From Trichomonas vaginalis G3 (lineage: Eukaryota; Parabasalia; Trichomonadida; Trichomonadidae): 64,000 nucleotides of DNA. The stretch covers positions 3,419,962 through 3,483,961 of the forward strand of contig NC_067208.1 of assembly GCF_026262505.1 (NCBI RefSeq), given 5' to 3'. Below the pieces are notes generated by a model that saw only the letters and a program-made list of their open reading frames with translations, did not search any database and had not been told where the DNA came from. The position numbers were made by a program, and so were the translations under genes. Below, piece after piece: positions 10,299-23,931 of the stretch (the stretch's first letter is position 1; every line of letters starts with the position of its first letter).

Positions 10299-13200
10299 TT
10301 AAAGGTCTAAATATAATAAGTTGCCATTAGAATCAGATGCAAATAAACAGTTATGTTCTTCGTTATAAACAATGTTTGTCATCGTGAATTTCTTAGTAGA
10401 AATGATTTCAAGCATCTGTGGAATTTCGATCAATGAGAAATGGCCATCCGAAAATGATGCAACAAGCATTGGAGATGTTGATGATTTGATACATGCAAGA
10501 CATGACAATGTTGATTCATATGAAAATGTCTTCAAAAGAATGGAGTTGAATGTGTAGCATCGAAATGTGCTTGTAAAACGACCATTAGTTGATGATTCGC
10601 TTGCAATGATGATGTAGCCGGCTGAAACAATCAACAATTTCTTCAATGTATCATTACCTTCAACAATGAAATGACGCATGTAATGACCACTTGAAAGTTT
10701 AGTCATGATAACAGTACGTGACTTGTCAAGTGAAACAATGATGTTCAAGTTAGAACAAACATCAACATCAACTAATGATGTCAAATGTGGTTGAATTCGG
10801 TAAAGGAAACAGTTTTGTTGTGGTTTCTCAACATCCCAAACGGAAATAGATGAATCTTGCCAACGAGTGACAATCAAACCTTTCTTGTGGCTGCTTGTAA
10901 CACCGGAGATCAATGAGCTGTTCTGACGCTGTGAGTAAATGTAATGTGCTGAATTCGATTCAACTTTGAAGACATGAAATGTGGAATCCCATGGAGATGA
11001 TGCAACAAATAAACAACTTTCTTGGATGTATTCGAAACTACGACTTGTGATAACAAAGAAATTATGTTCTGTATCTGCCAATGTAACATATTTCTTGATT
11101 GTTGCAAGAGGGACTTGTTTGATACTGTTGTCTTGAACTGAACTTCGCCATTTGGATGACAAAGGAATAGAAAGGAAATCACTTTGTGCGGTCAATATTG
11201 GAATGGAATTATTAGATTGACCGATGAAAACAACTGGTGATTTGAATTTCATAAGAATGTTCCAACAAAGTTTAGTACCTAAAAGCATAAGACGAGTGAT
11301 AGACATCTGACGAGTGTAGATACGCTTAGGATGTGGATAATTGAAGATTTGGCGAGGAAACAATACCTGAATTAGATGCGTAAATTTGGATTGTTTTGAG
11401 TTCATTTGGATTCTTAAGAACTTCTTTAGTGATTGATGATGGGTAACAGTATTTATGGAATGTGTTGTTAGCCAAGATGGCTTCTTTACCTGTCCTGTTT
11501 GTAGCCGAAGATCAAATCAATCCATAAATGCAAGTGTTCACTAACATATTTGGATTCCAATGCATTACGGTTGATTTGGATGAATTCAGCTGCTGATTTA
11601 GCCCATGGTGGTAATTCAACATCATTAACTTGTTTGCCATCTTGTGTACTGCCTAAATCGAATTTGTTCTGGTTAATCAACATCTCTGGAAGACTGAAAA
11701 ACTGTGGAATAAGTTCACGGAAGTCTGGTGCTGTAGATGTAATATTCTTTCCAACAGAATGGAATAGATCGGAATGTTCGGTTGGATTGTCGAACATGTT
11801 ATCTTGTAACTCGATGTGGATACTTGTGTATGGTTCAACACGAACAAGGAAGTGGACAACATAGAAAGCAGTAGAATAATGGAATCGATACAAACATTTA
11901 TCAACGGCACATCATCGTATTCGGCTAACAATTCTTGAAGATTTTCAAGACGTTGTTGATTGAATGCACCAACTGGTTTACTGAAATCGCGGTAGTTGTT
12001 AGGATCATTAAGATCGATACTTTCGCTGTGTAGTTGCTCAAAACCCATGGGAAGATTGGATATTGACTTAAATCATTGAATGAACGACTGAAAACAAATT
12101 AAGTTTCATCAAAGTATTCGTAGTTAGACAACAAACCTTTCTGCCAGTCGTATGTAGATTTGTCGATCCCACTCACGGATGTTGTTTCTTGTACTGAAGG
12201 ATTTCGATATCATGAAGTTTGGAGTGCTTCAAGTGTTTAAGAACTTTGTTCCTGTCGCCTTTAGGAAAATAGATGAAGACTGATTTGTTGTTCTTCATGA
12301 AGAACTCAAGACGGAAATCAATGTGCAAATAAGATCTGTGTAAAACCATCTTAAGATCTGAGAGTTTGATTGTAACTGATTTCTTGTTGTCATCGTTGAA
12401 ACTAAGTTCGTTCTTATTAACATAAAATGTACCTTCATATGTTTTCTTGATTGTGATCATTTGTGCTGTTGTGAAGAATGAGAAATCACGGTTTTCTGTT
12501 GTTTCTGTAGTTTCTTCATTTCTTGTTGTGAAACTTCTTCGTCTTCTGCAATAATGTTGATCTGTTGGCGTCAAGCCATCGTTCGTACTTAGATTGCGCA
12601 GCTTCAGCAGTAGTGCCATCACGCATCAATGATGCTTTCATGTGTATATCAAATTTAAGATTAGGACGCATGAAAATTTGTCGATATTGGTCATCAAGTT
12701 CTTTAGAAACTTTCCAATGTTTGATTTCGCCTGTAGTAGACCATGGACCACCCATTAGATTTCAAGTCTTTGAAAAGATTTGCGTGTGATTCATGCATGA
12801 AATCGAATGTGAATAAATTTGTTGTTTGAATTCTTCTTTCTTACGCAAAACATTTTTAAGAACATTGTCTGACAAAAAGTGTGGTGTTTGAACAATGATT
12901 TCTCGTGTTTCTTAGACTTCTGGTAGACTTGATCTAAATATGTCTGTTTCGAAATATCTAATTTGTTGTCTTCAAGTGTTTGCTCTAAATTGAAATAATA
13001 TCTTTTGTGCTTTCAAAGATTTGCACATAATATCGGAATCTTCCAAAATGTTGTGAACTTCAAGTGGTTGACCATTTAAAATAACTTTGGAGATGATTGA
13101 CTTGCATCCAATAAGTAAATCTTAACTTGTTTACGGTACGATGCATCCTTTTGGTATGTTCGGATAGCACAAAATACTGCATATATGAGAAAATTTCGAA

Positions 13201-16200
13201 GTTAGTTTCTGTGTCGAAATCCAACGATTTCAAAAAGCCGGAGATTTTTGTGATCTTTGATGTGATGATTGAATGATGAAACCAAGCATGAATGAAATGA
13301 TTTCTGAGTATTTGAATCTTCCTGTTTTGAACTTTTGTATGTTCCATCGCGAAGATTAGCGAATTTAGTCATGAAACCAATTAATTGACGTGCAACTTTG
13401 ATGTCCACCATTTATAGGATTACAACTTGGCCACTTAATGGAATAGCCACCACGACGTGGATCGATACGAACGGAGAAATTAACCTTGTGTGTCATGCAA
13501 CTGAACAAATTTGTGATAAGATGTCGATACATGGTGTTTGTGAGTCAATAACAGATGTAAAGTGGTTCTTCAAGACTTTCGCCATACAATATTTCAATGA
13601 AACATTGTTGTAGAAAATTTCTGTGTCTGGAATATAACACATATTCAAAAATTTCTGTAAAAACAAAATTGATTTCTTCATTTGAAACTGTTGAGAAAAG
13701 TTGTAATAATTTAAGAAGTTTGTGGTAAATGTATTTCAAGATAAATGGTGTGTTAAGTTTAACTGTTTTCTCAAGATCAAGAAAAACGCTTCGAATTCAT
13801 AAAATTTGTCCCAATATTGTTTTTTTGATGAAATAAATCAAAACTTTCGAATAAATAGCAGAAAAACAGAGTTGTTGTTAACATTGTATTCTGGATAACT
13901 AGCATTGACCATAGTGTAGAATATCCAAAAATACCAAATCTCGCATTTACTAAATGAATGTAAAATAGGAGATGTGACTGTCATTGTATTTTGGTCGATT
14001 GTGTTGAAGAACTTTTTTCAATGCGTGACCATTTGTAGAAACTGTGAAATAAATGAAATTATATGGAATCAAGGCAGTTTGATATGAAGGAGAATCAAGG
14101 AATGCTTGTGTTGCAACGGACATGTACTCTCTGTGATGTTTTCTGGATTGTAATTGTAAATAACTTTCAAAAATGAATCTTCAAAACAAATGGAACTTTG
14201 ACGTGTAATAACAACCGGTGTCTTCCAATGTCTTGATGAGAACATGAACTTGAATGAGATGATACGAAGTTCTTCACTATCACTGGACATCATACTAACA
14301 AAATGGTGTGTAAAAACCAAATGCAACAAATTTTGTCGCAAATACCATGATAGTTTTTTACACAATAAGTTATACAAAACATACATCAATTGATACGCAT
14401 CTGTGAGATGTTTAAGCTGAAACAAAGGTTGAAGAACACTCTTTTTGTCTTCCATGTCAACTTGATTTTGCTTGCTGAACGAATAACTTTCCATAGTGAT
14501 TTACGAACGTTTCGTCTTTTTCGGAAATAGTAAATAACATCAATCGACACATTAACAACTTCAGAAACTAATTGGAGTAAACACCATGAATTAAATCAGA
14601 ACAAACTTTGATGAAACAAAGTTTAATTGTTGAACTCTGTAATCCAATCAAAGAAATAATTGAACCAGATGTCTTCAATCATAAGTTTGATGTATTTCTT
14701 GTTAGAAAGTTTGTCAAATAGTTTTTGTAAATTTGTGATCAAATTTTCAGTTATAGTCTCTGGATTCATCTTAGAAAGTAAGAATGCAATGCACTTCAAA
14801 CCATCATCTTCAAAGAAATCAGTTTTGATCTCAGCAGATGTGTTGCAGAAATTAACAACCATCTCAATCAAATGAACTAAAAATCTACTTGAATCTTGTT
14901 CGTAATTGATCGAAACATGGAAGTTCGACTTCGCTGAACAATGTAAAAATGTTTTCAAACCACCAAGATTCAACAAAACATCGCAAAGTGATGTAGAAAA
15001 TGAATAACACACAATAACTTTTGCGTTACCGATGTCTTTCTTCGAGTTGTTGACACAGATGTTGTTTCAATCAAATCGTGAATTCATAAACATGCAACAT
15101 AGAAGTCTGAAATTTGTTCGTGAAAAGTGATGATGGTAAGTTTGGGAAAAGTTTCTGTAATATTGGATGGAATCCGTAAACAAAATCAAGAGGAAGATCG
15201 GAATCATTTTGATTGTTCTGCTGAAAGAGCGGTTGAAAACATGTACACGCATGAAAGGTTTGCAATTAATGGTTCTTCATATTTAAGCTCTGATAATATT
15301 GTGTTACAAATAGTCATAGATTCGATGTCTGATTCGAATTTTCATTCCTGTGATTTCATATGTATCACAAAGATTACCAAGAACAATAACTTCAACAAAC
15401 GACGTTCTATGAATATACAACAATGTGATCCACGTGTGTGGTGAAAGTTCGATAGTTGTCTCGTGGATGCCAAGTGTCTTGATGGCGTTGTATGTAACAA
15501 CTAATCTGTTGTCTTCGAAATAGATTTAAGTGTTTTGCCGTTGATGTTCTTCATTGAAACAATCGTGGTTGATGATTACACCTTTGAAGATAGTTACTAG
15601 AAAGTTCAAATCGAAGCAATAAGTGAATCCTTTGTTGATGAAATGTGTTGGAATTCGTGGTAAACAACCACTGTGTTTGCCATGGAATGAAATAAATGAT
15701 TGTGGTGTTTTTTGGTGTATTGTAGACAAAATAGTACTGATGTTTGTAACAAGTAAATCAGTAAACACATTCTCGCATTTCGTTACGAAGGTTGAAATGA
15801 TTTATAAGAAGTTCAAAAAGAGTCTTCATTTGAATGCAAAAACAGAAACACTCGAAACAATTTCATCAAAATATGCAATAGACATTTGTTGCTTGTCAGT
15901 GATAGAATAGAACTGTCGAATGATGAGATGTACTTGAAGGATTGTGATAGTAATTTGGATTTGTAAACTTGAAGTTTGTTTGTAACTGAGTTTTCAACAA
16001 ATTTGGGTAGATAAATTGGAAAACTTTCGTGTGACAGGCAAATGTTTGATGATCTCGTGAAGATATGGAATAATCTTTTGGTTCTTGATCTCGATGTTAC
16101 TTGTACAACTCATGTTGACAATAGGAATTTCGCAAACAAGTTTGTAAAAGTAAATCAACTGTTTCTTGTTTGACTTTTGGTCAACTAATGAATGCGTGAT

Positions 16201-18139
16201 GTTCTCATTGGTTCTTTAACTACAATGATCGCATCCGAGCGTTGTCGAACGTAAGTGGAATGAATGTTTCTAAGATTAATTTGTCATACTTCGACGTTTC
16301 TTGAAACACTGAATATTCTTGCAAACAATACTAATCTCGGTCATGTATTGGGATGTTTCTGCTGCAACAATTAATGAACTTCTTATTCGTTGTAAACGCT
16401 CTTTTAATAACCGCAAAATAGAACAAACTAAATCGTAAATAGTCTGGTTCATTGATATGTTGTGTTTGATTTACGAAACAGTGAAGCTAAGTTTGAGAAG
16501 ATGTAGTCTGTTTGGAACATGTGTTTGTGATGTATTAAATTTAGAGGAGTCCAAAACAGACCTTTACTAAGACATGCAAGAGAAAGTTCTTGAAACTGGT
16601 TTTTCGAATAAAAAATGGAAAATTAATGAAACAAATTCTTCTCGTGAAAAGAGATAATATTTTCGAACATTCGATTCGAATCAATGTATCAATGAATGGT
16701 AAGTGCATTAGTTTCTGTTAATGAAATCTTGGCTGAAAATGATTTGTATTTTATCATCTAAATCCATAGAAATATGGAAATGTTTGGAGTGAATACATAG
16801 ATTTGATAAGAACGAAAGGAAGTTTGTGTTAGAAAGGGATGTTTGATGAATCGTTTCGGATCCATCTTGAAAAGATTGATAGCAAATGAGATGACGTCGT
16901 CAACGATTTCTGGTGCTGATTCGGATAAAAGTTCTGAAACATGTCCAAAAGATCGTAACTGCATATTTTTAGGACAATCAAACACATATAACGTTCATAT
17001 CTGGAAAAGTGATTTCTTGAGAATACTGAATAAGTTCAAAACGTTGGTTTTCTGGACTTGATGACCAAAGGTTATAATGAATGTTGAAGACAGGAGAGTT
17101 TTAGAAAGGAATACGGAAATCCATCAACATTATCAAGTGCAAGTGTCAACTTGTTGTGGTCACAAAGAATAAGTAAGTCAATGATGTAAAAATTAAGTGT
17201 AATGAAAGTAATTCTGGACCAATAGTGATTGAGTCTTGGAAAAGTTTCTGAATCAACAGATTTGTTTAGTAAACTTTAATGAGTTTGACATGATGACGTT
17301 GATAAATTCATGACAAGTTTGTAATATGCAAATTCGACAAGGATACGTGACAAGTCGTTTAACCTTAGATTTTCTGAGATCAATGAATGACTTGGTGAGA
17401 AATAAACACATGGTTTCGGATCATTTTCGTTGTATGTGCTTTCTAAACTATGCAGAAGATTGGTAAATTGAAAGTCTTCTGTTCAACAAAAGAAAATTAG
17501 GTGAACAAACCGTTTTTTCTTTAACCTTTGCGTAATCTTTAACAAGTTCGAACTCTTTTTGATCATAACTGAATTGTTGGAAGTTCTTCAATGATAGGAA
17601 GAGATGTTAATTGTCCCCGATGAAGAACATTAAGAATTGAGTTGAATCATTAACTTCCAAAATCTTTTGATTCGGACTTCTGGACCCGAGAGATATCATG
17701 AATTTAAAGAATCCCAGTATGGTTTGCCAAGAGCAAAGCATTTTCTCTTGGTCAATTTTCGTTGATGTGATGTAAAAAGACGAAACTTAGTAAAATCAAG
17801 GATTTTTCGACAACAGTTAATAGCTTTGAGATGTATTTATTAATGAGATCGTTTTTCCCTGATGCAACTAACGTATTGAGAGAAATTTGTAAATCGGCAT
17901 TTGTAGGTTGCCAAAGCAGTCATTCATGTAAGTTTCTCCGCCAGAAAGTTGTAGTACTGGACCGAATAATGATATATTTAAAAATGATATTGCTCGAATC
18001 TTATTTGTATTTTTGATAAAATCAATGCAGATGTGGAGAACTCTTGATAAGTAGTTTTCGAATTAAGATATGTCAATATTTGTGGAGATTTCCTTTCAAA
18101 TAACTCTATCATAATGTTTAGTACATTAATTGAATAGAA
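10299..18139 (-). pseudogene. BEACH-domain gene, copy 1, many frameshifts, 5' end missing at gap
   Basis: Minus-strand copy of the BEACH gene at 46385-54703. The WD40 part (10299-11405) is open for 368 codons with only three or so residue changes. The BEACH part (about 11400-12170) has several indels. The PH, lectin-like and helical parts upstream (12170-18139) are broken every 50-300 bp. Missing at the gap is roughly the first 160 residues. The damage is mostly 1-nt indels and increases toward the N gap, which is not the pattern expected of neutral decay of an old duplicate. Confidence 0.85.
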
Positions 18140-18164
18140 NNNNNNNNNNNNNNNNNNNNNNNNN
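18140..18164. other. Assembly gap of 25 N
   Basis: Twenty-five N residues separate BEACH copy 1 from the 122-bp satellite. The length is a placeholder, so order and distance across it are not proven. Confidence 1.
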
Positions 18165-20985
18165 AGAGATTGAATGCGAACATTGTTCCATTCTGGGAGA
18201 CATGCAGAGGAAATGTCTCCCAGAATGAGACACTGCGACCGACAGGAGTGCACAATACACTCTTGTCGGTCAAACTTCCGCGTTCAAGTTATCAATGCGG
18301 AACATTGTTCCATTCTGGGAGACATGCAGAGGAAATGTCTCCCAGAATGAGACACTGCGACCGACAGGAGTGCACAATACACTCTTGTCGGTCAAACTTC
18401 CCGTTCAAGTTATCAATGCGGAACATTGTTCCATTCTGGGGACATGCAGAGGAAATGTCTCCCAGAATGAGACACTGCGACCGACAGGAGTGCACAATAC
18501 ACTCTTGTCGGTCAAACTTCCGCGTTCAAGTTATCAATGCGGAACATTGTTCCATTCTGGAGAGCATGCAGAGGAAATGTCTCCAGAATGAGACACTGCG
18601 ACCGACAGGAGTGCACAATACACTCTTGTCGGTCAAACTTCCGCGTTCAAGTTATGAATGCGGAACATTGTTCCATTCTGGGAGACATGCAGAGGAAATG
18701 TCTCCCAGAATGAGACACTGCGACCGACAGGAGTGCACAATACACTCTTGTCGGTCAAACTTCCGCGTTCAAGTTATGAATGCGGAACATTGTTCCATTC
18801 TGGAGACATGCAGAGGAAATGTCTCCCAGAATGAGACACTGCGACCGACAGGAGTGCACAATACACTCTTGTCGGTCAAACTTCCGCGTTCAAGTTATGA
18901 ATGCGGAACATTGTTCCATTCTGGGAGACATGCAGAGGAAATGTCTCCCAGAATGAGACACTGCGACCGACAGGAGTGACAATACACTCTTGTCGGTCAA
19001 ACTTCCGCGTTCAAGTTATCAATGCGGAACATTGTTCCATTCTGGGAGACATGCAGAGGAAATGTCTCCCAGAATGAGACACTGCGACCGACAGGAGTGC
19101 ACAATACACTCTTGTCGGTCAAACTTCCGCGTTCAAGTTATCAATGCGGAACATTGTTCCATTCTGGGAGACATGCAGAGGAAATGTCTCCCAGAATGAG
19201 ACACTGCGACCGACAGGAGTGCACAATACACTCTTGTCGGTCAAACTTCCGCGTTCAAGTTATGAATGCGGAACATTGTTCCATTCTGGGAGACATGCAG
19301 AGGAAATGTCTCCAGAATGAGACACTGCGACCGACAGGAGTGCACAATACACTCTTGTCGGTCAAATTCCGCGTTCAAGTTATCAATGCGGAACATTGTT
19401 CCATTCTGGGAGACATGCAGAGGAAATGTCTCCCAGAATGAGACACTGCGACCGACAGGAGTGCACAATACACTCTTGTCGGTCAAACTTCCGCGTTCAA
19501 GTTATGAATGCGAACATTGTTCCATTCTGGGAGACATGCAGAGGAAATGTCTCCCAGAATGAGACACTGGCGACCGACAGGAGTGCACAATACACTCTTG
19601 TCGGTCAAACTTCCGCGTTCAAGTTATGAATGCGGAACATTGTTCCATTCTGGGAGACATGCAGAGGAAATGTCTCCAGAATGAGACACTGCGACCGACA
19701 GGAGTGCACAATACACTCTTGTCGGTCAAACTTCCGCGTTCAAGTTATCAATGCGGAACATTGTTCCATTCTGGGAGACATGCAGAGGAAATGTCTCCCA
19801 GAATGAGACACTGCGACCGACAGGAGTGCACAATACACTCTTGTCGGTCAAACTTCCGCGTTCAAGTTATCAATGCGGAACATTGTTCCATTCTGGGAGA
19901 CATGCAGAGGAAATGTCTCCCAGAATGAGACACTGCGACCGACAGGAGTGCACAATACACTCTTGTCGGTCAAACTTCCGCGTTCAAGTTATCAATGCGG
20001 AACATTGTTCCATTCTGGGAGACATGCAGAGGAAATGTCTCCCAGAATGAGACACTGCGACCGACAGGAGTGCACAATACACTCTTGTCGGTCAAACTTC
20101 CGCGTTCAAGTTATGAATGCGGAACATTGTTCCATTCTGGGAGACATGCAGAGGAAATGTCTCCCAGAATGAGACACTGCGACCGACAGGAGTGCACAAT
20201 ACACTCTTGTCGGTCAAACTTCCGCGTTCAAGTTATCAATGCGGAACATTGTTCCATTCTGGGAGACATGCAGAGGAAATGTCTCCCAGAATGAGACACT
20301 GCGACCGACAGGAGTGCACAATACACTCTTGTCGGTCAAACTTCCGCGTTCAAGTTATCAATGCGGAACATTGTTCCATTCTGGGAGACATGCAGAGGAA
20401 ATGTCTCCCAGAATGAGACACTGCGACCGACAGGAGTGCACAATACACTCTTGTCGGTCAAACTTCCGCGTTCAAGTTATCAATGCGGAACATTGTTCCA
20501 TTCTGGGAGACATGCAGAGGAAATGTCTCCCAGAATGAGACACTGCGACCGACAGGAGTGCACAATACACTCTTGTCGGTCAAACTTCCGCGTTCAAGTT
20601 ATCAATGCGGAACATTGTTCCATTCTGGGAGACATGCAGAGGAAATGTCTCCCAGAATGAGACACTGCGACCGACAGGAGTGCACAATACACTCTTGTCG
20701 GTCAAACTTCCGCGTTCAAGTTATCAATGCGGAACATTGTTCCATTCTGGGAGACATGCAGAGGAAATGTCTCCCAGAATGAGACACTGCGACCGACAGG
20801 AGTGCACAATACACTCTTGTCGGTCAAACTTCCGCGTTCAAGTTATCAATGCGGAACATTGTTCCATTCTGGGAGACATGCAGAGGAAATGTCTCCCAGA
20901 ATGAGACACTGCAACCGACAGGAGTGCATAATACACTCTTGTCGGTCAAACTTCCGCGTTCAAGTTATCAATGTGGAACAGTGTC
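18165..20985. repeat. 122-bp satellite, about 23 tandem units
   Basis: Head-to-tail units of 122 bp. Each unit holds a 12-bp perfect hairpin TCTGGGAGACAT/ATGTCTCCCAGA with a 9-nt loop. A second hairpin CCGACAGGAGTG/CACTCTTGTCGG has a 7-nt loop and one G-T pair, and there is a small GGAAC/GTTCC hairpin. Units differ by ATCAATG or ATGAATG at the join. From about 19690 to 20905 units are nearly identical; from 18165 to 19690 about ten carry 1-nt indels. The last unit degenerates near 20910-20985. Overlapping 99-codon frames are by-products of the repeat. The left end is open at the gap. Confidence 0.95.
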
Positions 20986-21032
20986 TCATTCGAGGAGCCC
21001 TCGAAAAGAACCTCACATCGACCTCTCTCTTT

Positions 21033-21255
21033 CCGGCATCTTTACCGAGCATAGACTGCTCGTTCGCAACTTTGTGTGCAATCTAAGAGATGATTGCGGT
21101 AAAGATGCCGGGAAGATTGACGCTGCAGCAGAGAATCACTACGGCTCTCTTTTACCGGCATCTTTACCGCATAGAAAACTGCTCGTTCGCAACTTTGTGT
21201 GTAATCTAAGAGATCATTGCGGTAAAGATGCCGGGAAGATTGATGCTGCAGCCCC
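21033..21255. repeat. Dimer of inverted-repeat units next to the satellite
   Basis: Two units of about 125 bp, each bounded by CCGGCATCTTTACCG and its reverse complement CGGTAAAGATGCCGG. Each spans GCTCGTTCGCAACTTTGTGT and AATCTAAGAGAT. The pairs form 15-bp stems with loops of about 60 bp. Confidence 0.8.
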
Positions 21256-21339
21256 AGGCCGCACTCAGATTTCATCCCGCTACACAATTGTTCATCCAAC
21301 AACTGTCATAGAGGTTGAAATTTTCGACCAGAAGTGAAA

Positions 21340-22770
21340 CATATCATTTTTAAGACTGCGGCGCGCAAGCAAGTTTGAAACTTTCAAGGGTGATCAGTCC
21401 TTTACTCATTTCAAGACCTCTTGTTGCCTGATAAAACGATACTTCCTTCCTTGTGGGCCATTGAAAACCCCCCAAACCGTCACAACTTGCTTCCTAAATT
21501 TTATTTGCGGAGTAATTATCATGCATATTTTATCGGATAATAATATCAAAGCTAAATTTCATATTATTTTTTAAAGATATGCATTTTCTGTCTAAATTTA
21601 TTTTTTCTGTTTCCAATTCACGGAATAATATTCTTACAAGCATATACATAGCTAATATATACCATTTTAATAATAATAAAACCAAAATGATGTATTCTTC
21701 ATATAGTTATTTAAAATTCGTTAACTAGAATTGTATTCAGAACGAGGCAAAGTTAGGAGATACATAAAAACCAATAACTTGATAAGTGATACCTTTTTTC
21801 CTGATATATCTATATGTGTTAATGTCAAACACGATTTGGAAAAATTAATTCTTTAAATCGGCTTAAGAATAAGACCAACATCAAAAGCATGGCTAATAAA
21901 TTAATAAATCAATGTTTAATTACCGATTCATGCATTTTTTTTCAAAATTTCAAATTTCGAATTTTTGTTTCTCCAAAATATTAATTGTTTCCACTAGATT
22001 AACAAATAAACAATAAATTGGATTAATGTAATGCCCAATCATTCATTTTAAATTTTAGATTTAAAACAATATTTTTCTCCATATTATTATAACATGAATC
22101 GCTATGATATAAGAAATATATTTTCAATATTGAAATTGAAAAATTCTAAAATTTTTGAAATTCAATTTGAGTGTGATGATCGATAACATATATTTTTTAA
22201 TTAAAATCTTGTGTCGCTATCATATGAATATACTATTTCTAAATTAAAAATAGAAAAAAAGCACTATTTAATGATGAAATTGCAAATAATATCAATATAT
22301 ATATATTTATGCTGATATATTTTGGGAACAGATTGGCAATCACATAAATAGGATTGTGTTAGTTTGTCATGGATATAAAACAAATTTTCGAGCTAATTGA
22401 GCGAATTTAAATCACAAACACTTATATTTTCTATTACAAGGTATATTTGTAATATACAACCAGTAAATAGCTTTCTCTAACTTTTACCAGCTTAGATGAT
22501 AGCAAATTAGATACGAATTTCATGACCCCTCACCAAATTCCACTAAAACATATACAAATAAAAGTACTAAGTGGGTATCATCTAACCCTAGAATTATAGC
22601 TCCTAGGACTCATCCTAGATGGTAGTTCTGGAAAAACACCTGGTTTTTGGAGTTTTCATAGCACTTCGGTAATATTATTTTCATAAAAACTGCAATTCAT
22701 TACATAGATAACGTAGAAATTCTGAATTAAGGTAGTTCCTTCATTTTCGAAGATATTACAAAAAAGAATA
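21340..22770. other. AT-rich intergenic region
   Basis: No frame, RNA gene or repeat that I can support on either strand. It is rich in A/T runs with several stop codons in every frame. Confidence 0.6.
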
Positions 22771-22776
22771 TATAAT

Positions 22777-23438
22777 TCAGGTTCTGGTGATCCTGATAAT
22801 ATAAGACGACCAATCGGACCGCCCGTGTTGTTTTGAAAATGTTGAAAGTGTCACATTCGAGGAAAAACTACTATAAACATGGTAGATACAATAATCATTA
22901 AGTTTTGAATATGAAATATTGATTGATCTCATATGTGTTTCACCGCAAATCAGACAAACTGTTCCTTCCCCTTGTGTGATATCTTCTCCACTTGAAGTCA
23001 TTGTTGAATCAAGGAGATAGTTCTTCAATGTAGAATCTTCTTCGTATAATATATAACAATAGACACCCAATTCATTGACTGTTTTAGAGCCAAAACTGCA
23101 GATTCTGTCTTGAACACAGTCACCGTTATTAATTTTTACATATAATGAGCCACCATCTTCGCTCTTGTGCATACATTTGTAAAAAGAAGCTTGTGTCAAT
23201 GAGGAATTTGAAATTGTTGCCTGGTTCAGCGGTGATACGAATTGCACCTGTCTCATTAAGGTAAATAAAAAGACAAAGAGAGACGTAATAGCTATTCCTG
23301 AACTATCATCGAGCTTTTTGCTTTCATTTCGGTATGGAGTGTGTTCGAATGTTGAGTCAAAGAAATCTTCCCACGCATTGTGGAAAATAGAGAGAAATGT
23401 ATGTAGTTGATGAATCGACTAATCGTTAATGTAATCAT
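22777..23438 (-). pseudogene. Beta-helix-like family member, 3' truncated
   Basis: Minus-strand paralogue of the genes at 45147 and 61139. Starting from an ATG at 23438, it shares the N-terminal block (AWEDFF), then KCMHKSEDGGSLYV, CVQDRICSFGS, NYLLDSTMTSSGE and the start of the repeat region (VTLSTFSK). The frame shifts near the cysteine block. The last roughly 110 family residues, including the Lys-rich tail, are absent, and the sequence runs into AT-rich DNA at 22777. Read as a decayed copy. Unlike the other two loci, no BEACH sequence is seen beside its 3' end. Confidence 0.65.
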
Positions 23439-23439
23439 T

Positions 23440-23931
23440 TTAACCACTCTTCACTTTGATCTAAAAGAGGAATGGCAGTTATTCGATAGCAAATAATGTA
23501 AAATGTAAATTATGATCCAAAAACGAGTGTTTTTCTATCAAACTTTTGACATTTTGCAAAATTGAAAGTATGGCAAAATGTCAATTCACCATTAACAACT
23601 TGTTATCTGGAGAATGATTTCAAATGTGTCACAAGTTGTTATTTTCGTCGTGAACAACGGCTGTTGAAACAAATCACAATCGCCAGTTATTAGTTCTTTA
23701 TAGACATATCCTCAAAACAATTGCCTTTTATAAGAGTTTTTCAAGCCAGAAGAACGATATCAATACATTATGGAATAAGTAATTAGTGTGGTTCTGGCCA
23801 TATTAATCATAATTTTTTGCAGAAATTATCAATGGTATCACATGCAAATCAAATAAAGAATTTAAGGATCAAAAACATGTAAATAAATAAAATGGTTATA
23901 TAATTTAATAATACAAACAAAGAAAATAATT
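23440..23931. other. Intergenic region
   Basis: AT-rich spacer between the truncated family member and the 3' end of the cyclase-like gene. It contains a GTTGTTAATGG-type short inverted repeat around 23590-23650 but no gene that I recognise. Confidence 0.5.

Larger units (their letters stand above)
4724..18139. repeat. Segmental copy 1 of a 13.4-kb duplication
   Basis: The stretch from GATATATATATGTAAAGTG (about 4722) to the N gap matches 40788-54216 essentially end to end: transposon A, transposon B, the beta-helix-like gene and most of the BEACH gene, in the same order and orientation. The left breakpoint lies inside transposon A. The right limit is the assembly gap. Differences are mainly 1-nt insertions or deletions with a few substitutions, and they become denser toward the gap. 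Confidence 0.9.

Noticed and set aside
18170-20980. Overlapping frames of about 99 codons and longer across the satellite
   Set aside because: They restart every 122 bp in different frames, have no independent conservation, and follow from the repeat itself.
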